This document shows, one piece after another, positions 16,863 through 25,404 of a stretch of 64,000 nucleotides of DNA. A program made the translations under genes and the position numbers. The DNA lies in NCBI RefSeq assembly GCF_030699305.1, contig NZ_JAUYNB010000008.1, forward strand, positions 62,001 to 126,000. Direction: 5' to 3'. The stretch comes from Novosphingobium sp. Lineage in GTDB: Bacteria > Pseudomonadota > Alphaproteobacteria > Sphingomonadales > Sphingomonadaceae. Within the stretch, counting starts at the first letter, position 1; each line of letters starts with the position of its first letter. A model generated the notes under the pieces. That model was not told where the DNA came from and did no database searches. It saw only the letters and a program-made list of their open reading frames with translations.

Positions 16863-18359
16863 CTAGTCCGCCAGGATCAGCTTGACCTCGCGCCGCAGCA
16901 GCTTGCCCATTTCGTTGTAGGGCAGGCTCGGCACGAACAGGATGCGATCCGGCACCCGGCTAGAGCGCAGACGCGCGCGGATCAGTTCCTTCAGGTCATC
17001 GTCTGCCGGTTGATCGCAGCCCCCGCGCAGCACGGCAGCAACGCCCACGGCCTCGCCCCATTCGGCAGACGGGATCGCCACGGCGGCGACATCGGCGATC
17101 GCCGGATGGGTCAGCAACACATCCTCGATCTCGCCGGGTGAAATGTTTTCTCCCCCGCGCACGATCACATCATCGGCGCGGCCCGACAGGAACAGATAGC
17201 CATCCTCGTCCAGATACCCGGCATCGCGGGTCGGGAACCAGCCAGCGGCGTCGAGCGCGCTTTTTTCGCGATATTCGCCCGATACCTGATCGCCGCGCAC
17301 GTAGATTTCGCCGGGCTGACCATGGGGCAGAACTTCGCCGCTTTCGCCCCGGATCTCCAGTTCGATGGTCGGCAAGGGCTTGCCGACCGAGGCGAGCCGG
17401 GCGCGCACTTTGGGATCGCTTGCCCCGTGCGCGGCGCGGTGTTCGTCCGGGCCAAGCAGCGCGACGGTGGAACTCGTCTCGGTCAGGCCATAGGCATTGG
17501 TGAACCCCGTATCCGGGAACAGGTCCAGCGCGCGGTGGATCAGTTCCAGTGGCATCTTGCCGCCGCCATAGGCAATCGACCGCAGCGAACCGATATCGGC
17601 GTGAACGCCCTTGTCCAGCGCGTGGATGATCCGGCTGAGCATCGTCGGTACGACGAACGCATTCGTCGCGCGTTCGGCATCGACCAGCTTCAGCCAGGCG
17701 TCGGGCGCGAAAGCGGGCAGCAGCACGATCCGGCGCTGGGCATAGATCGAGGAGATCAGCGCCGCGATTCCGGCGATGTGATAGGGCGGCACCGAAACCA
17801 GCGCCGCATCGCTATCCTCAGCCGAGGCGAATTCAACCGTGCCGAGAATGTAGGACACCAGATTCGAATGGCGCAGGATCGCCGCCTTGGGCGCGGCGGT
17901 GGTGCCGCTGGTGAACAGCTGGATCGCAACCCCCTCACCCGTGTCATAATCCGCGCCGTCGCTGGCAACCGCTTCCTGCGCAGCCAGCGTGAATTCGGCG
18001 CGCGGATAGACCACGTGGCCCTGATCGGGGACCAGCCGGGCCACCCGCGCCGCATCGCCGACGATCAGCGCCGGTGCGATCCGGCCCAGCAGCCCGGCCA
18101 GATCGGCATCGGCCAGCCGGTAGTTGAGCGGGCAATAGGGCACGCCCGCCAGCGCCGCGCCGAACAGCGCGATCACCGATGCTTCACTGCTCTCATCCAG
18201 CAGCGCCACATGGCTGGCGCCGGAATCGACGATCAGTTCATACGCGCCGCGCGCAGCGGCCAGCAGCTCAGCGTAAGTCCAGCGTTTGCCATCGCAGACC
18301 AGCGCGGTGCGATCGGACGCGGCATCGGCCGCCATTTCGAGCAGAAGAGCGATGTTCAT
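16863..18359 (-). CDS. Acyl-CoA synthetase (class I adenylate-forming)
   Basis: 498 aa from the ATG at 18359; the 24 track residues before it have no good start. Signature motifs: P-loop FTSGTTAAPKAAILRH, NAYGLTETSS, GRADDVIVRGGENISPGEIE and the C-terminal NEMGKLLRRE with the catalytic Lys. It activates a carboxylic acid with ATP and CoA. It is the fifth and last gene of the leftward operon that starts with acyl-CoA dehydrogenase at 22279, 19 bp after the small Cys-containing protein. It is one of three synthetases in the cluster, presumably for successive or alternative acids. Confidence 0.92.
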   Translation of the reverse strand: MNIALLLEMAADAASDRTALVCDGKRWTYAELLAAARGAYELIVDSGASHVALLDESSEASVIALFGAALAGVPYCPLNYRLADADLAGLLGRIAPALIVGDAARVARLVPDQGHVVYPRAEFTLAAQEAVASDGADYDTGEGVAIQLFTSGTTAAPKAAILRHSNLVSYILGTVEFASAEDSDAALVSVPPYHIAGIAALISSIYAQRRIVLLPAFAPDAWLKLVDAERATNAFVVPTMLSRIIHALDKGVHADIGSLRSIAYGGGKMPLELIHRALDLFPDTGFTNAYGLTETSSTVALLGPDEHRAAHGASDPKVRARLASVGKPLPTIELEIRGESGEVLPHGQPGEIYVRGDQVSGEYREKSALDAAGWFPTRDAGYLDEDGYLFLSGRADDVIVRGGENISPGEIEDVLLTHPAIADVAAVAIPSAEWGEAVGVAAVLRGGCDQPADDDLKELIRARLRSSRVPDRILFVPSLPYNEMGKLLRREVKLILAD

Positions 18360-18378
18360 CGGGAGTGTCGTTCCGGTT

Positions 18379-18666
18379 TCAGTCCGACGCCGGCAGCGGC
18401 TTGGCTTCCTTGAGCGCGAGCACCGTGCCATCGAGCGCGAGCGAGCCCTTGCCCGGCTTCACGCAGAGCAGTTCGGTCGTGCCAGCGGCATCGACATAGC
18501 GCTTGCCCATCACCGATCCGCCCGCGAAATCGGGGCTGAGGTCAGCTGCATCAGCGCCGCTTTCGCTCATCGCCGCGCCGCCGCACTGGATCGTGCCGCT
18601 GCCGCAGCGGATCACCACCACTTCGGTATCGCATGCGCTGCTTTTCAACCTGCTGCCGGGTTTCAT
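18379..18666 (-). CDS. Small Cys-containing protein of unknown function
   Basis: 95 aa, start ATG with AAGGGAG eight bases upstream. It has four cysteines at about residues 12, 21, 27 and 68 (SSACDT, IRCGSG, IQCGG, LLCVKPG), a possible metal site. The C-terminal part reads GSLALDGTVLALKEAKPLPASD. I do not recognise a named family, though I recall similar small proteins next to acyl-CoA synthetase genes in other bacteria (unchecked). Codon usage and the tight operon position (12 bp after WS/DGAT, 19 bp before the synthetase) argue that it is real. Confidence 0.75.
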   Translation of the reverse strand: MKPGSRLKSSACDTEVVVIRCGSGTIQCGGAAMSESGADAADLSPDFAGGSVMGKRYVDAAGTTELLCVKPGKGSLALDGTVLALKEAKPLPASD

Positions 18667-18678
18667 GGACTTGCTCCC

Positions 18679-20067
18679 TTACCTTGCCGATTGTCTGGAA
18701 TTGCTGGCGTCGGCCAGCGCCGTATAGGCTTTTACCGCATCACCGAACAGATCCGCGACCCGGCCGACGTCGGCGATCTTTTCCGGATCGGCGATCACGC
18801 CCATGTCCAGATTGTCGCCGCTGCGGCGCGAGGTGATGTTGAGAAACCGCCCGCTGCCGATGATCGGCACCGGAAAGTTGTGCCGCTGGCGATAACCGGC
18901 ATAGCTGCGCCCGCCCGCTGGGCCGGGCACGTTCGACAGCGAGATATTGCCCGGCAGAACGCGGCGGCCGCTCGCCATTCGCTCGGCAAACATCACCCGG
19001 CGATCACGCGCGCCAAACGGTTTTTCCAGCGCATCGAGCAGCGCTTCGTCGTGCCCGGTGCGGCGCATTTCAGCCGCCATGCTGGCCTGAACCGCGCGCA
19101 GTCGCTCCAGCGGATCAGCCAGATGCGTGGCCAGATGGGGATGCTGAGCCACGATCCGGTTGCCAAAGCTGCCGTGTTCAGCGCGGCGATAGGACCGCGC
19201 GGAATTGATCACCGGCGGAGCAGCAGGAAGATCGTCGATCTCGATCAGGTAGTCCCGCAGCGCGGTTCCCGCACAGGCCAGGAACAGATCGTTGATCGTC
19301 GCGCCGAGCGCCTTGGCGGCAGCCTTGAACCCGGCAAGCGGAACGCTGAGCGTGGTGTAGCTGCGCTGCGCCGAAGTGGGGCCGGACAGTTTCAGCACCG
19401 GCGTTTCAGCCCGTTCCCCGGCATAGGCTTCCAGTGCAGCCAGCGCGGCCTTGCGGGCGGCCGACTGGGCGTTTCGGGTGGCTTCCTCGGCCGTAAAGCG
19501 GGCCTGCGACAGCGCGCGCCATGCATCCGGCGCGGGCAGCACGGCAGCGGCGGTGCGCGGCGGCGGCGGCGGGGCTTCGTCGCTCAGCAGGCGCAGAACT
19601 TCCTGAAACCCGATCCCGTCGGCGACCGCGTGGTGCAGCTTGAAATAGACCGCCGCCGTCCCGCCGGGCAGGTGCGGAAAGACATAGGCCATGAACGGCG
19701 GTTGCGACAGATCAAGCCGGACAAGGTTGAGCCGGGCGACTTCGGCGCGAAGCGCAGCCACATCAGGAGTCGGCGCAGCGCTGGTCACCACATGGCGGTC
19801 CAGATCAGCGGTGGCAACGTCCGCCCAGACATCGGAATCGTAACCGTCCGGCGCTTGCACCAGCCGCGCCAGCAGCGGCGTTGCGGGCAGGCGCTGGGCC
19901 AGCTGATCCCGCAGCCGCGCCGCCAGCCCATCCTGCTCCGCCGCTGGCACCTCCAGCAAGATCAGCGCACCGACGTGCATCGGGGACGCATCGGTTTCCG
20001 ACAGGATCATGAAATGATCGTCGGGCCGCAGCCGGGTTACCCCCGGCACAAGATCAGCGCCTGCCAT
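18679..20067 (-). CDS. Wax ester synthase/diacylglycerol acyltransferase (WS/DGAT)
   Basis: 462 aa. The track ORF begins at 20316 inside the neighbouring gene; the ATG at 20067, two bases after that gene's stop, gives MAGADLVPGVTRLRPDDHFM, typical for the family. The catalytic HHAVADG lies at residues 145-151, and the second conserved element ISLSNVPGP is present. It transfers acyl groups from acyl-CoA to an alcohol or diacylglycerol. Located inside a degradation operon, it may store or detoxify acyl-CoA intermediates, or acylate a hydroxylated substrate (inference). Confidence 0.9.
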   Translation of the reverse strand: MAGADLVPGVTRLRPDDHFMILSETDASPMHVGALILLEVPAAEQDGLAARLRDQLAQRLPATPLLARLVQAPDGYDSDVWADVATADLDRHVVTSAAPTPDVAALRAEVARLNLVRLDLSQPPFMAYVFPHLPGGTAAVYFKLHHAVADGIGFQEVLRLLSDEAPPPPPRTAAAVLPAPDAWRALSQARFTAEEATRNAQSAARKAALAALEAYAGERAETPVLKLSGPTSAQRSYTTLSVPLAGFKAAAKALGATINDLFLACAGTALRDYLIEIDDLPAAPPVINSARSYRRAEHGSFGNRIVAQHPHLATHLADPLERLRAVQASMAAEMRRTGHDEALLDALEKPFGARDRRVMFAERMASGRRVLPGNISLSNVPGPAGGRSYAGYRQRHNFPVPIIGSGRFLNITSRRSGDNLDMGVIADPEKIADVGRVADLFGDAVKAYTALADASNSRQSAR

Positions 20068-20069
20068 CG

Positions 20070-21068
20070 CTACCAGCCCGCCAGATCGGCCGCGCGGGCG
20101 CGGTGCTCCGCCGGGCTGCCCAGCCACGCGCGGTTGAACGCTGCGCGGCGGAACCAGTAGTTCAGGCCATATTCCCACGTATAGCCAATCCCGCCATGCG
20201 CCGCGATGGCTGCGCGGGTGGAGCGGACATAGACATCGCACAGATGCGCCTTGGCCATCGCCGCGGCGCGCGGGGCGTCGTCCAGCGCGGCATCGTGGGC
20301 ATAGGCCGCATACCACACCAGCGCGCGGGCCGGTTCGGCATCCAGCGCCATCTGCGCCAGCTGATGCTTCAGGCCCTGAAACTGCCCGATCGGCTGGCCG
20401 AACTGTTCGCGCTCCTTGGCATAGGCCACCGAAATATCGGTGCAGTGCAGCGCGCCGCCGAGCGAATCCGCCGCAATCAGCACCAGCGCGGCATCGCAGA
20501 TTTGCGCGGCCATTGGATCGCCCGCCGCGAACAATTCGTGCCGAACCGCGCCGTCGAAGGTCACCCGCGACACCGGACGGCTGCGGTCGGTCGGCTTGAC
20601 CGGCTCGATGGTTACGCCCGCCCCGGCTTCGACCAGTGCCAGCCCGGTTTCGCGGCTGCCGACCAGGAACACCTGCGCGGCGCGCGCGCTTTGCACGTAA
20701 GGGCTGTTTCCCAGCGCCAGCGCGGCCACGGTCGTTGCGGCGACCAGCGCATCAAGGTGAGCGCGGGCTGCGGCATTGCCCGACCGCGCAACTGCCGCGA
20801 CAGTCAGCAATTGCCCGATCAGCGGCCCCGGCGCAGCCGCCTCGCCCGCCACTTCGCTGACCAGCGCGGCATCGAGCAGCCCCATGCCGCTGTCCGGCAG
20901 CAGAATGCCGCCCAGCCCCAGCGCCATCAGCGCGTTCCAGCTGGCGGGATCGAAATCGTCTGCGCCATCGGCGAATGTGTGCAGCCGGTCCATCGGCCAG
21001 CAATCGGCCAGGGTGCCGCGCACGGCAGCCTGAATGGCGGTCTGCTCTTCGGACAGGTGAAACCGCAT
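20070..21068 (-). CDS. Acyl-CoA dehydrogenase, small subunit type
   Basis: 332 aa. The C-terminal motif AAHGGIGYTWEYGLNYWFRRA carries the likely catalytic Glu (TWE) used by FadE heteromers. The middle beta domain is short and the overall length is below the usual ~380. With the 402-aa gene two bases upstream, this fits the alpha2beta2 arrangement known for actinobacterial steroid side-chain dehydrogenases (FadE26/27, FadE28/29 type), in which one subunit provides the base. It introduces the alpha,beta double bond into a bulky acyl-CoA. Confidence 0.87.
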   Translation of the reverse strand: MRFHLSEEQTAIQAAVRGTLADCWPMDRLHTFADGADDFDPASWNALMALGLGGILLPDSGMGLLDAALVSEVAGEAAAPGPLIGQLLTVAAVARSGNAAARAHLDALVAATTVAALALGNSPYVQSARAAQVFLVGSRETGLALVEAGAGVTIEPVKPTDRSRPVSRVTFDGAVRHELFAAGDPMAAQICDAALVLIAADSLGGALHCTDISVAYAKEREQFGQPIGQFQGLKHQLAQMALDAEPARALVWYAAYAHDAALDDAPRAAAMAKAHLCDVYVRSTRAAIAAHGGIGYTWEYGLNYWFRRAAFNRAWLGSPAEHRARAADLAGW

Positions 21069-21070
21069 GC

Positions 21071-22279
21071 CTACTTCTCCGCGCTCATCGCCAGATCACG
21101 CGGCAGGCCCAGCCCGCGTTCGCCGATAATGTTGCGCTGGATGTTCGTCGTGCCCCCGGCGATCGAATTGCCCAGGCTGCCCATGATCTGATCCATCCAC
21201 TTTTCCGGCCCGCGCGCCCCGCGCGGACCGCGTCCGCCCGCACCCGCCGGTTCGATAAAGGCATGTTCACCGATCAGGTCCTGCGCCAGCTGGGCCATTT
21301 CGTGCCCGATCTCGGTCAGGTAAAGCTTCATCATCAGCTGCACCGATCCGGCGTCCTCACCCGCCGCCGCGCAGGAAAACAGACGAAAGCTGGTATAGCG
21401 GTGCGACTGCACAAAGCCTTCGATCCGGACCAGCGAATCGCGCACCTGCGGATCACCGATCCGGCCGGTTTCCTGCGCCAGTTCGACCAGTTTCTTGAAC
21501 TGGTTGCCCAGCCCGTCCGCGCTGCCGATGCTGGCGCGTTCGTGCTTCAGCGTGGTCCGGCTGACATACCAGCCCTGCCCGCGTGCCCCGACCTGCCAGC
21601 TGACCGGCGTCTCGGCGTTGTCGAAGAAGTATTCGCAGAACGTATTCGCGCCTTCCTCACCCGTCATCTGGCGGATCGGACGGCGGGTAATGCCGGGCTG
21701 GTCCAGATCGATCAGCAGATAAGTAATGCCATCGTGCTTGGCCGCATCGGGTTCGGTCCGCACCAGCATGAACATATGCGTGGATTGCATACCCTGGCTG
21801 GTCCAGATCTTCTGGCCGTTGATGATCCACCGGGTGCCGTCGGCCGAAAGTTCGCCCTTGGTCCGGACCGAGGCGAGGTCAGAGCCGGAACCGGGTTCGG
21901 AATAACCCTGCCCCCAGATGTAGTCGCCCTCGACCGTTGCCCGGATGAACAGCTCGCGCTGCTCGTCCGTGCCTTTTTCCAGCAAGGTCGGGACGGTCAT
22001 GTTCATGCCGTTGCCGCCGACTTCCATCGGCGCGCGGGCGCGGCCAAATTCCTCGCGGATGACTTGCGCGCGGATCACGTCGACCGGCTGCTCCGACCCG
22101 CCGTAGCGCTTCGGGATCGAACGGTAGAGGTAGCCGCGATCGGTCGCGTTGCGGCGAAACGTGCGGATGAATTCTTTCAGGTCGCCGCCGCGCCGCTCAC
22201 CGGGCTGCCAGCTGTCCACCAGGAAGCGGCGCACTTCTGCGCGAAAGGCTTCAGCCTCTGCTCCATAGCTCAGGTCCAT
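21071..22279 (-). CDS. Acyl-CoA dehydrogenase, large subunit type
   Basis: 402 aa, start ATG with GAGGAA upstream; first gene of the operon 22279-16863. It has the FAD/substrate motif GQGYSEPGSGSDLASVRTKG, the middle beta domain INGQKIWTSQG, and the C-terminal GTTNIQRNIIGERGLGLPRD. No Glu occupies the usual catalytic loop, consistent with its being the partner of the 20070 product in a heteromeric dehydrogenase. Operator copy 5 lies 59 bp upstream in the divergent gap. Confidence 0.88.
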   Translation of the reverse strand: MDLSYGAEAEAFRAEVRRFLVDSWQPGERRGGDLKEFIRTFRRNATDRGYLYRSIPKRYGGSEQPVDVIRAQVIREEFGRARAPMEVGGNGMNMTVPTLLEKGTDEQRELFIRATVEGDYIWGQGYSEPGSGSDLASVRTKGELSADGTRWIINGQKIWTSQGMQSTHMFMLVRTEPDAAKHDGITYLLIDLDQPGITRRPIRQMTGEEGANTFCEYFFDNAETPVSWQVGARGQGWYVSRTTLKHERASIGSADGLGNQFKKLVELAQETGRIGDPQVRDSLVRIEGFVQSHRYTSFRLFSCAAAGEDAGSVQLMMKLYLTEIGHEMAQLAQDLIGEHAFIEPAGAGGRGPRGARGPEKWMDQIMGSLGNSIAGGTTNIQRNIIGERGLGLPRDLAMSAEK

Positions 22280-22337
22280 TGCGATTCCTCTTGCGATGCG
22301 CCATTTGCACAGCGCAGGCTCCTATGCCTTACTTGTA

Positions 22338-22350
22338 TCACTAGGTCAAA
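22338..22350. promoter_or_regulatory. Candidate GntR operator, copy 5 (degenerate)
   Basis: ATCACTAGGTCAA retains the AC-TAGGT core and spacing of copy 6 but is the weakest match. It lies between 22279 (-) and 22369 (+), in the same divergent-promoter position as the other copies. Confidence 0.4.
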
Positions 22351-22368
22351 CATCTCAAAGCGAATCCC

Positions 22369-23193
22369 ATGACAGCAACCGAACCTTCCCCGCACCCGTT
22401 CCCGCCCTGCTATTATCAGCGCGACGGTGATCTCCATCGGCCGACCGCCCTTGCCCGCAGCCCGTGGGATTCCAAGGCCATCGCTGGCGGCCCGGTCAGC
22501 GCGCTGCTGGCCTGCGGGGCCGAGGATGCGGCGCTGGATGCGGACTTCGAGATTGCCCGCTTCTCGGTCGATATTTTCGGCAAAGTCCCGAACCAGCCGC
22601 TGACCATGGCGACGCAGGTGCTGCGCGATGGCCGCCAGACCAAACTGCACTGCGTGACCCTGCTGGCCGATGGCCGGCCCGTGGCGCAGGCGCACATCCT
22701 GCGCGTGCGGCGGATCGAAACGCCCGCATTCCCGGCGCCGCACGATTACCCGGCCCCGGAAACCGTGCCGGTTACCGAAGGCCCGCGCAGCGCGCGGATG
22801 GCCGGTGCCATCAGCCTGCGGCGTGTGCTGGGCGGTCCGGGGGATCCGGGGCGCGGTGTGGCGTGGCTGTCGATGGAGGGAGAAGTGATCGCCGGGCAAC
22901 CATCGTCGAACTTTGCCAAGGCCTGCCTGTTCGCCGATTTCGGCAACGGCTTTGGCAACGCCACCGATGCGGGCGAATGGAGCTATGCCAACCTCGACAT
23001 CACAATCCAGTTCCTGCGGATGCCGGTGGGCGACTGGTTCCTGCTGGATGCCGAAACCCACATGGCCGGCAACGGCCACGGCACCGCCCGCAACGTATTT
23101 GCCGATGAACAGGGCGTCTATGCCCGCGGGTTCCAGACGATCTTCGTCGCGCCCGGGCACTTGTCCGAAAGCGTGCCGCGCCCGCCCGCTTGA
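22369..23193 (+). CDS. Acyl-CoA thioesterase (double-hotdog, TesB-like)
   Basis: 274 aa. The pattern fits the thioesterase-like superfamily with two hotdog repeats: IAGGPVSALLACGAED and FSVDIFGKVPNQPL in the first, ANLDITIQFLRMPVGDWFLLDAETH and GVYARGFQTIFV in the second. It hydrolyses acyl-CoA to acid and CoA, freeing CoA from stalled intermediates. It is transcribed alone, divergent from the acyl-CoA dehydrogenase operon, and ends two bases from the convergent crotonase gene. Confidence 0.85.
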   Translation: MTATEPSPHPFPPCYYQRDGDLHRPTALARSPWDSKAIAGGPVSALLACGAEDAALDADFEIARFSVDIFGKVPNQPLTMATQVLRDGRQTKLHCVTLLADGRPVAQAHILRVRRIETPAFPAPHDYPAPETVPVTEGPRSARMAGAISLRRVLGGPGDPGRGVAWLSMEGEVIAGQPSSNFAKACLFADFGNGFGNATDAGEWSYANLDITIQFLRMPVGDWFLLDAETHMAGNGHGTARNVFADEQGVYARGFQTIFVAPGHLSESVPRPPA

Positions 23194-23195
23194 AA

Positions 23196-23984
23196 TCAGC
23201 CTTTCGGCTTGTTTGTTTCCCGCCAGATCATCGCCGTCGCCTGCGTCGACAGGCCCATGTTCAGCGCTTCGGCATCGAATTGTGCTTCGAACGACCAGTC
23301 CTCGGCGTTGTTGAGGTTCTGCTTCATATAGCGGAAGCCCATGCGCGGGCCATCGGCCAACCGGTGTGCGGCTGTCAACGTTTCATCGCGCAGCACGGCA
23401 TCATCGAACAGGCGGGTGTAAAGCCCCTTGGCAAAGGCTTCCTCGGCAGAGAGCTTTTCGCCCAGCAGGAACAGTTCGCGCGCCACGCCCGTGCCGACGA
23501 TCTTGGTCCAGAACCAGGTCGATCCGAAATCCCCGCCCGCCCCGATCCGGTCGAACGCCGTCAGGAAACTGGCCGAGCGCCCGGCAAACCGCAGGTCGCA
23601 GGCCCCGGCAATGCCGATCCCCGCACCGGCCACCGGGCCGTTGACCATTGCGATGGTCGGCTTGCCCATTTCGTGCAGCAACCGCGATGTTTCCATGAAC
23701 CCGCGCAGCCGGGCAAAGCCTTGCTCGGCCCGGCTGCCGGATTCGGGATTGGCCGGAACGACGGCCTTGTCCGCCCCGCCCTCTTTCAGGTCGCCCCCGG
23801 CGCAAAAGCCGCGGCCTGCGCCGGTGACCACGACGCAGCCCACGGATGGGTCGCGCGCGGCATCGGCGCAGGCATCGGCCAGCTGGGCCATGATCGAGCC
23901 GGTCAACGCGTTCAGCCGGTCAGGGCGATTCAGCGTGATGATCCGCACCCCGCCCGAATTCTCAAGTCGCACTTCGTCAGTCAT
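23196..23984 (-). CDS. Enoyl-CoA hydratase/isomerase
   Basis: 262 aa, standard length. Oxyanion-hole motifs are GRGFCAGGDLKEGG (about residue 58) and VNGPVAGAGIGIAGACDL (about 115). The canonical hydratase Glu is not obvious in the second active-site region (FDRIGAGGDFGSTWF), where Asp stands in place, suggesting isomerase or another crotonase reaction. It is second in a two-gene operon, 51 bp after the MaoC-like gene. Confidence 0.85.
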   Translation of the reverse strand: MTDEVRLENSGGVRIITLNRPDRLNALTGSIMAQLADACADAARDPSVGCVVVTGAGRGFCAGGDLKEGGADKAVVPANPESGSRAEQGFARLRGFMETSRLLHEMGKPTIAMVNGPVAGAGIGIAGACDLRFAGRSASFLTAFDRIGAGGDFGSTWFWTKIVGTGVARELFLLGEKLSAEEAFAKGLYTRLFDDAVLRDETLTAAHRLADGPRMGFRYMKQNLNNAEDWSFEAQFDAEALNMGLSTQATAMIWRETNKPKG

Positions 23985-24035
23985 GCAGCATTCCCGTTGT
24001 TGTCGCCCAGTTGGTTCGCGGCATTGCCGGGAGGC

Positions 24036-25334
24036 TTACTTGCCCCCCAGTTCCCAGTGCCGGGCCATCATCTGCGCGGCCTTGTGCGCCAGATCACGCG
24101 GGACGTCCCGATACATCGGCAGCGGGTTCGCCTTGGACGGCAGCGCGATGGTGGCGGTCGCCCGGACCGATTCCTCACCGCGCTGGTTGACGAACTTCAC
24201 CGCGACATCGACCAGATTCTGCCCGTCTTCCGTCCGCTTGGCCAGCACTTCGCCGGTCACCATCTGGACGTCACCCATATAGTTGAACTTACGGATTTCG
24301 TCATGGACATGCAGGATGATGGCGTCGTCGCCGCACCAGTCGCTAAGGTACTGATACAGATAGTTTTCGCGCATTACCCCATAGTCATATGCCATCGGAT
24401 TGCCGATCGCCTGCGCCCACTTCGGATCCCAGTGCAGCCGCTGCGCCACGTCGGGGATACCGTGTTCGTTCTTGACGTAGAATGCCGGAATCCGCTGGCG
24501 GTTCTTGTGTGCCAGCCGGTTGGCGGTGGGTGCATAGGGGACGAAGCCGTAACCGCCCGCGTGGAAGCAGATGACGTCGGTCACGGTCAGCGGGCCCTTG
24601 GCCTGCTTGCCCAGGGTATCGCCCTTTTCGACGTCTTCAAACCAGCGCTTGTTCGCACCCTGCACCTGTTCACCGGCATAGACCGCTTCAATCGCGGCAA
24701 ATTCCTCGTCGGTATAGCTGGCCGGCTGGATCGACAGGTTCTTGCCCTTTTTCGCGGCTGTCTTGCGCTCGGTCAGCACGCGCAGGATGCGGTAAACCGC
24801 CACCACTTCGCCGCGCTGGTTGACCTTCACATCGCGGCGGACCGTAATCACCGATCGGCCGGCGAATTCGGACGCTTTCACTTCGCAGGTTTCATCACCG
24901 TTAAAGCTGTAGATCGTGTCGCCGGGGCGGACCGGGCGGTAGAAGTCCCAGGTCGACCCTGACACGAACACGTGAATGCCCTTGAACAGCGACTTGCGCA
25001 GGCGCTTGATCTCGTCCGGCACCGGATCGCCCAGCATCGGCCGGTTGATCACTCCGGTCATCATGCCTGGTGCAACAATTCCGCCCCAGCGGGTCTTTCG
25101 GGCATAGTCCGGATCGGTGAACAGCGGATTGTCATCGCCGCAGCCATGCGCAAAATTGCGGATGTTATCTTCGGTTGCGACCTGGATATACTCGCGCGTC
25201 CTGGCCGCCTGATCAAACCCCAGCAGCGCACGCTGCCGTTCGATGTCCTCGTCCGTGATCGAATAATCGACCGCTTTCTGCCACTCATCGCTTTGCAGGA
25301 TATCCGCTTTCGGGGCGGTGGGCACTTCCGACAT
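24036..25334 (-). CDS. MaoC-like double-hotdog enoyl-CoA hydratase/dehydratase
   Basis: 432 aa. The N-terminal FAS1-type dehydratase domain covers about residues 40-190, with FAHGCGDDNPLFTDPDYA, the hydratase-2-like D-x-N-P region. A second hotdog spans about 225-410 (GDTLGKQAKGPLTVTDVICFHAGGYGF). Such fused proteins hydrate bulky enoyl-CoAs, and heteromeric MaoC pairs do this in steroid catabolism. Combined with the Ltp2-like aldolases, hydration would yield the tertiary or secondary beta-hydroxyacyl-CoA that the aldolase cleaves. Operator copy 6 is 26 bp upstream. Confidence 0.85.
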   Translation of the reverse strand: MSEVPTAPKADILQSDEWQKAVDYSITDEDIERQRALLGFDQAARTREYIQVATEDNIRNFAHGCGDDNPLFTDPDYARKTRWGGIVAPGMMTGVINRPMLGDPVPDEIKRLRKSLFKGIHVFVSGSTWDFYRPVRPGDTIYSFNGDETCEVKASEFAGRSVITVRRDVKVNQRGEVVAVYRILRVLTERKTAAKKGKNLSIQPASYTDEEFAAIEAVYAGEQVQGANKRWFEDVEKGDTLGKQAKGPLTVTDVICFHAGGYGFVPYAPTANRLAHKNRQRIPAFYVKNEHGIPDVAQRLHWDPKWAQAIGNPMAYDYGVMRENYLYQYLSDWCGDDAIILHVHDEIRKFNYMGDVQMVTGEVLAKRTEDGQNLVDVAVKFVNQRGEESVRATATIALPSKANPLPMYRDVPRDLAHKAAQMMARHWELGGK

Positions 25335-25359
25335 TCATTCTCTCCTTGATCCGAGTTGT

Positions 25360-25372
25360 ATAACTAGGTAAT
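25360..25372. promoter_or_regulatory. Candidate GntR operator, copy 6
   Basis: ATAACTAGGTAAT is close to the consensus with near-perfect symmetry. It lies in the 70-bp divergent gap between 25334 (-) and 25405 (+), so one bound dimer could control both promoters. Confidence 0.6.
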
Positions 25373-25404
25373 AGAAGCTCGCGTTACAGGCAAGGGATTA
25401 AAGG

